8,756 nucleotides of DNA from JBBSHJ01 sp038253135 (lineage in GTDB: Bacteria; Actinomycetota; Actinomycetes; Mycobacteriales; QHCD01). Positions 5,973 to 8,756 of this stretch are shown here, piece by piece (the first letter of the stretch is position 1; the number at the start of each line of letters is the position of its first letter). A model generated the notes under the pieces. The model saw only the letters and a list, made by a program, of their open reading frames with translations. It was not told the DNA's origin and made no database searches. The stretch covers positions 1 through 8,756 of the forward strand of contig JBBSHJ010000119.1 in NCBI GenBank assembly GCA_038253135.1, in the 5' to 3' direction. The position numbers were made by a program, and so were the translations under genes.

Positions 5973-5987
5973 AAAGGGGGCAGCACG
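5973..5987 (+). promoter_or_regulatory. Ribosome site facing an ACG codon upstream of the beta-helix gene
   Basis: AAAGGGGG at 5973-5980 is followed after CAGC by ACG at 5985, in frame with the beta-helix protein. The six codons from ACG add TSKSKT, giving the positively charged tip that a signal peptide needs. No ATG, GTG or TTG lies at this spacing; the nearest is TTG at 6003. Confidence 0.5.
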
Positions 5988-6002
5988 TCGAAATCCAAGA
6001 CG

Positions 6003-7133
6003 TTGGCGGCATTGGGCGCGGGGGCATTGATTGCCGCCGTCGCAGCCGCCGCGCCCGCATCCGCTCGTACGGCGCCGCACACGGTGTTCGTGCACGGGTC
6101 CCACGGCGCGTGCGGCGGGTCGCGGGCGTACACATCCATCAACGACGCGGTCCAAGCGGTCGCGCCCGGCGGGGTTGTGCACGTCTGCCCGGGTACCTAC
6201 GCGGAGGACGTCACCGTCGACAAGCCGGTGACGCTGCGTGGATCGCATGCGGTGGTCGCGCCGGACGAGAGCGACTCGTCGCCGATCTCCGCGTTGGTCG
6301 GCGGTAACAATGCGTTCACGGTGCTCGCGCCATGGGTCACGATCAGCGGTTTCACGGTGCACGGCGCGACCGGCGACGGCATCATCCTGCTCGGTGACCA
6401 CGGCCGGATCGAGCACAACCGGTCGACCGACAATGGGATCAACGGCATCAATGTCGACGGCAGTTCGTGGTCGGTCGTGAAGGCGAACACGCTCAGCCGC
6501 AACGCGAGCGGCCTCGAGCTGGCCAACGACCCCGCCGCCGCGGGCATCCAACTGCCCGGCGTAAGCGGCACCGCGGCCCACGACGACATCGTCGACAACG
6601 CCGTAGTCGAGAACCCATTGGCCTGCGGCATTCTGCTCGTCGACCACGCCGGATCGGCTCAAGGCGCCAACCTCGCTCTCGGCATCCATGACAACCGGAT
6701 CGAGAACAACAAGGTGGTCAACAATGCGATGGCCGGCTTCGGCGCCGGCATCCTCCTCGCCACACCGGCGCCGGGCGGTGCGGTCTACGACAACCTGATT
6801 CGGCACAACACGATCAGCGGCAACGGCCTGAGTGGCGTCACGGTGCACAGCCACCTGCCCAGCCAGGACCTCAACGGCAACGTGGTGGTCGGCAACCGGA
6901 TCGGCACGAGCAACCTGCGCGGGTTCCAGGAGCCCGACGATCCGCAGACGACCGGCGTGTTCGTCGGCAGCCAGAGCCCGCTGTCCATCACCGTGCGCCA
7001 CAACGTGATCCGCAGCAATACCATCGGCATCTTCGCCGCGGGCGGACACGTAACGGTCGACGGCGCCTCGGCCAACACGTTCGTCGACGTGACGACACCG
7101 TTCGCGACGTCACCCACCTTCGAGGGCGGCTGA
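6003..7133 (+). CDS. Secreted right-handed parallel beta-helix repeat protein
   Basis: A 376-residue exported protein. The N-terminus LAALGAGALIAAVAAAAPAS ends in an ASA site, so signal peptidase I should cut before RTAPHTVFV. HVCPGTYAEDVTVDKPVTLR is the classic entry to NosD/pectin-lyase-like helices, and the body is about ten turns of 20-25 residues with repeated N-x-I/V steps: GIILLGDHGRIEHNRSTDN, GINVDGSSWSVVKANTLSRN, LGIHDNRIENNKVVNNAM, AVYDNLIRHNTISGN and HNVIRSNTIGIF. Asn ladders stack inside such helices. Proteins of this type bind or cleave extracellular polysaccharides, but no lyase or hydrolase catalytic triad can be picked out, so the activity is unknown. The standard start is the TTG at 6003, without a ribosome site at proper spacing; translation may begin at ACG 5985, which would make 382 residues. 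The frame is intact to TGA at 7131, followed by a hairpin. Confidence 0.9.
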   Translation: MAALGAGALIAAVAAAAPASARTAPHTVFVHGSHGACGGSRAYTSINDAVQAVAPGGVVHVCPGTYAEDVTVDKPVTLRGSHAVVAPDESDSSPISALVGGNNAFTVLAPWVTISGFTVHGATGDGIILLGDHGRIEHNRSTDNGINGINVDGSSWSVVKANTLSRNASGLELANDPAAAGIQLPGVSGTAAHDDIVDNAVVENPLACGILLVDHAGSAQGANLALGIHDNRIENNKVVNNAMAGFGAGILLATPAPGGAVYDNLIRHNTISGNGLSGVTVHSHLPSQDLNGNVVVGNRIGTSNLRGFQEPDDPQTTGVFVGSQSPLSITVRHNVIRSNTIGIFAAGGHVTVDGASANTFVDVTTPFATSPTFEGG

Positions 7134-7135
7134 TT

Positions 7136-7168
7136 GGTCCGACGTGGCACTGCATCAGTGAAGGGACC
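7136..7168 (+). terminator. Nested hairpin after the beta-helix gene
   Basis: GGTCC (7136-7140) pairs with GGACC (7164-7168), enclosing a second stem CACTG (7148-7152) and CAGTG (7156-7160) with a CAT loop. It begins two bases after the stop codon. No T-run follows, as is usual in high-GC genomes, so termination is likely but not certain. Confidence 0.55.
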
Positions 7169-7246
7169 GCCGCCACCTTTCACACCACCGAGCCTGCGAG
7201 GGCGCAACACGCACACCTTTTGCCGACGACGACGAGGGAGATCAAA

Positions 7247-7543
7247 ATGCCGTTCATCCAGATCATCGAGTACCAGACCAGCCGCATCGAGGAGCTCAAT
7301 GCCACGCTTGACGGCTGGCTGGAGGCGACGAAGGGCAAGCGGAGGGCCACTCGGGGCGTGCAGACCAAGGACCGCGACGCCACCAACACCTACCTACAGA
7401 TCGTCGAGTTCCCCTCCTATGAGGAGGCGGTGGCGAATTCCAACCTGCCCGAAACCAGCGACTTCGCCGCGAGGCTCGCCGCGCTGTGTGACGGGCCCCC
7501 GACCTTCCGCAACCTGGACGTGCTTCGCGAAGAGCAGATGTAG
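7247..7543 (+). CDS. Dimeric alpha/beta-barrel (ABM-like) protein
   Basis: A 98-residue protein with ferredoxin-like beta-alpha-beta-beta-alpha-beta order: strand FIQIIEYQT, helix SRIEELNATLDGWLEAT, strand RATRGVQTKDRD, strand TYLQIVEFPSYEEAVAN, helix TSDFAARLAALCD, strand TFRNLDVLREEQM. This is the layout of antibiotic-biosynthesis-monooxygenase-like and related proteins that form dimeric barrels. The EFPSYEEAxxNSNLPET block and the closing CDGPPTFxNLDVLRxE are conserved in many uncharacterised actinobacterial homologues as I recall them. The substrate is unknown, and no cofactor motif is expected in this fold. GAGGGAG lies 6 bases before the ATG at 7247; an upstream in-frame ATG at 7220 lacks such a site. 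It sits 113 bases after the beta-helix gene, with a hairpin between, so it probably has its own promoter. Confidence 0.88.
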   Translation: MPFIQIIEYQTSRIEELNATLDGWLEATKGKRRATRGVQTKDRDATNTYLQIVEFPSYEEAVANSNLPETSDFAARLAALCDGPPTFRNLDVLREEQM

Positions 7544-7551
7544 CGAAAGGG

Positions 7552-7565
7552 TCGTCGCGTACGAC
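7552..7565 (+). terminator. Short hairpin after the ABM-like gene
   Basis: CGTCG, loop CGTA, CGACG begins nine bases after the TAG at 7541-7543. A second short inverted repeat, TCAGG-GGC-CCTGA at 7592-7604, lies 26 bases further on. Together they may separate this gene from the convergent minus-strand remnant. The stems are only 5 bp each. Confidence 0.35.
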
Positions 7566-7591
7566 GGCGGGCCCGATTGACCGGTAGGGCG

Positions 7592-8337
7592 TCAGGGGCC
7601 CTGATCGGCGCGATAGCGGTGACCCGATCGGCGGCTATCCGTCGTCCCAACCGGCTGGCTCCGCTGCCCTGGGCGGGTTGCTCGGCGGGACGGCTGACTT
7701 CGACCATGTCGGTGCCATAGCGGGCGATGATCGCCCGGGCGACGGTCGGGGAGTACGGCGCGATGAGCACGACCTGCACGTTGTTGGTCTTCTCGTCCGG
7801 TCCGGTCCGGTTCGTGAGATGCGGTCGCGGAAATCGGGTCGTCGATGATCTGCCCGGCGACATGCTCCAGTTCGCCGTAGCTGTGGGCGACCCGGCGGAA
7901 GGTGTTGTGCCCGTCGGCCGGGAGGTAGGACTTGAAGGCGGTGAGGTCGTCGGAGGCGACGGAAATCGCGACGGAGTCGGTGCCGGTGCTGCAGACCGAG
8001 GCGAAGACATCCGGGAATGCCATCTCGCCCAGGTCGTGGACATCGGTTAGCAGGTCCAGCGAGGGATCGGCCAGCGCTCGCTGCACATACGCGCTGAGGC
8101 GGCGTGGAGTCGCGCTGGTGCTGGTCTGTCCGTCCGCCGCCTGAGGCGCGGTGCCCGGCGCGCCAGACACCCGGAGAAAGCCAGGTCCGCTCCCACCCCG
8201 CCGGCGACGAGGACCGGTGCGAGCACCGCAGCGGCCGCGAGCGTGCGGCGGCGGGCTCGCCGTACCACCGCTTCGACCGGGGCCGGCCGCGGCGAGTGCG
8301 TGAATGCCGACGGCTGCGGGAGATCTAAGGTCTGCAT
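7592..8337 (-). pseudogene. Membrane-anchored protein broken by two frameshifts
   Basis: An ATG at 8337 opens MQTLDLPQPSAFTHSPRPAP, a basic stop-transfer stretch VVRRARRR, and a hydrophobic helix at residues 32-50 (LAAAAVLAPVLVAGGVGAD), a single-anchor inside-out layout. At about 8172-8179 one base is missing; the next frame continues FLRVSGAPGTAPQAADGQTS, then ADPSLDLLTDVHDLGEMAFP and FKSYLPADGHNTFRRVAHSY down to HEPDRTG. At 7796-7810 (three TCCGG units) the frame is lost again; the proper continuation NVQVVLIAPYSPTVARAI and YGTDMVEV lies in another frame. The 7592 end is the stop of the unshifted frame, while the restored frame runs past it into the convergent gene, so the true end is unknown. 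This looks like an anti-sigma-like or sensor-type extracytoplasmic protein, but I recognise no family. Its upstream flank is a transposase fragment. Confidence 0.6.
7796..7810. repeat. Three tandem TCCGG units at a frameshift site
   Basis: TCCGG occurs three times in a row (CCGGA on the coding minus strand). The reading frame of the surrounding minus-strand gene breaks exactly here, and one additional 5-bp unit would restore it (HEPDRTG then PDEKTNN). This is the signature of slipped-strand replication. Confidence 0.75.
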
Positions 8338-8448
8338 GTCACGTCCACCGAGGACGACGCCGGTTGGCTGACGTCCTTCCACGACCTGGTCGCCCGTGGC
8401 GTTCGGTGGACGATGTTCAGCAATCAGGATCCGCGCCCGGCACGTTAG
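8338..8448 (+). mobile_element. Fragment of an IS256-family (Mutator-type) transposase
   Basis: A plus-strand frame from 8338 reads VTSTEDDAGWLTSFHDLVAR followed by GV, then departs into unrelated residues and stops at a TAG at 8446-8448. The block resembles the segment of IS256-type transposases just before the second catalytic Asp (xxxEDxxxWLxFLRxLVARGLxGVxLVxSDAH), but the SDAH part is not there, so homology covers only about 8338-8403. No start codon, inverted repeat or other part of the element is visible. Its left edge coincides with the ATG at 8337 of the convergently read minus-strand gene, so an insertion or deletion appears to have ended exactly at that gene's start. Confidence 0.5.
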
Positions 8449-8495
8449 GGCGCACCCGACTAGCTCGGACGCGCCCCAACGGCTGCCGACCGTTG
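8448..8495 (-). terminator. Two consecutive hairpins downstream of the right-end gene
   Basis: Read on the minus strand after the TAG at 8500, CAACGG (8495-8490) pairs with CCGTTG (8482-8477) around a 7-base loop, followed immediately by GGGCGC (8476-8471) pairing with GCGCCC (8453-8448) around 17 bases. The first stem starts five bases past the stop codon. A terminator for the right-end gene is the natural reading. Confidence 0.5.
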
Positions 8496-8499
8496 CTTT

Positions 8500-8756
8500 C
8501 TACCCGCAGGTCAAGCTGAGCTTGTCGAAGTTGACGGTCACCGTTCCGTTGCCGTTGGTGACGAACACGGTCGTCTCGTGCGCCGCGATGGAGGAGCCAT
8601 CGGAGCCGGTCGCGTGAATCGTCAGTGTGAACTCACTGTTCTGGTTCCGCTCGTTCATGTTGAAGTTGCCCCACGCCGTCGCGTGCCCGGTATAGGCAAC
8701 CCCGGTGCCGTCATCCGTTCCGGCGATGGCACCGGTCTCAGTGAACGTGGCCCAGA
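8500..8756 (-). CDS. C-terminal part of a probably secreted beta-rich protein (runs off the window)
   Basis: The frame is open from the window edge to a TAG at 8500-8502, giving at least 85 residues. It reads WATFTETGAIAGTDDGTGVA, HATAWGNFNMNERNQNSEFT, then ADGS-like turns, ETTVFVTNGNGTVTVNFDKL and the closing SLTCG. Alternating polar and hydrophobic residues, many Thr, Asn and Gly and a single near-terminal Cys suggest an extracellular beta-barrel or beta-sandwich with a disulphide whose partner lies upstream, outside the window. Similar short secreted proteins ending in xFDKxxLTC are, from memory, found in Streptomyces-like genomes, without known function. The start, signal peptide and full length cannot be seen. 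Two hairpins follow the stop. Confidence 0.75.
   Translation of the reverse strand, partial: WATFTETGAIAGTDDGTGVAYTGHATAWGNFNMNERNQNSEFTLTIHATGSDGSSIAAHETTVFVTNGNGTVTVNFDKLSLTCG

Noticed and set aside
5495..6142. 215-codon minus-strand frame
   Set aside because: It spans several unrelated segments, covers the beta-helix signal peptide in antisense, and only a 30-residue stretch looks protein-like (reported as a GNAT relic).
5964..7049. 361-codon minus-strand frame opposite the beta-helix gene
   Set aside because: Antisense shadow: the plus strand has the signal peptide and repeat ladder, the minus frame is Arg/Asp/Val-rich without motifs.
7417..8043. Minus-strand frame as an independent 208-residue gene
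   Set aside because: Only its middle (NVQVVLIAPYSP to MVEV) is coherent and it continues the protein encoded upstream after the TCCGG frameshift; its end overlaps the ABM-like gene antisense.
1..8756. tRNA, rRNA, CRISPR array, riboswitch or toxin-antitoxin pair
   Set aside because: I looked on both strands and saw no cloverleaf with CCA-type end, no regularly spaced repeats, no known aptamer core, and no recognisable toxin or antitoxin family.

Overview
The window is high-GC DNA with GTG and TTG starts, strong GGAGG-type ribosome sites and short gene overlaps, and its protein families are typical of Actinomycetota. I cannot name a genus. No RNA gene, CRISPR array or intact mobile element is visible. 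The base composition looks the same throughout. The main character of the region is decay: eight or nine broken gene remnants lie among seven genes that look intact.

Left part (1-2206), minus strand: the start-less C-terminal piece of a DUF1680/GH127-type glycoside hydrolase (1-390), then two tandem, overlapping glycerophosphodiester phosphodiesterase (GDPD) genes (475-1290 and 1275-2099). A short stretch resembling a DeoR-type helix-turn-helix runs straight into the start codon of the upstream GDPD gene. The GDPD pair reads as a small catabolic operon for glycerophosphodiesters whose regulator has been lost.

Middle (2207-4202), mostly minus strand: an unresolved gene-poor stretch, then a remnant pair with a GTGA overlap (a RusA-like fragment followed by a short helical fragment), a frameshifted amidase C-terminus, an intact four-helix membrane protein (3322-3846), and a decayed serine resolvase (about 3890-4148). 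The resolvase remnant is a scar of a former mobile element.

Right part (4203-7543), plus strand: an intact glyoxalase/VOC-fold protein (4203-4649), a 74-residue conserved-looking small protein (5037-5261), a doubly frameshifted membrane-protein remnant (5338-5577), a possible acetyltransferase remnant on the other strand, a secreted right-handed beta-helix protein whose expected start codon is ACG (about 5985-7133), and a dimeric alpha/beta-barrel protein (7247-7543).

Far right (7592-8756): on the minus strand a membrane-anchored protein broken by two frameshifts, one of them exactly explained by loss of one unit of a 5-bp tandem repeat; an IS256-type transposase fragment abutting its start codon; a double hairpin; and the C-terminus of a probably secreted protein that runs off the window. 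I found no coherent new multi-gene system. The best candidates for novelty are the RusA-like/small-protein pair, the pentamer-repeat frameshift and the ACG start.
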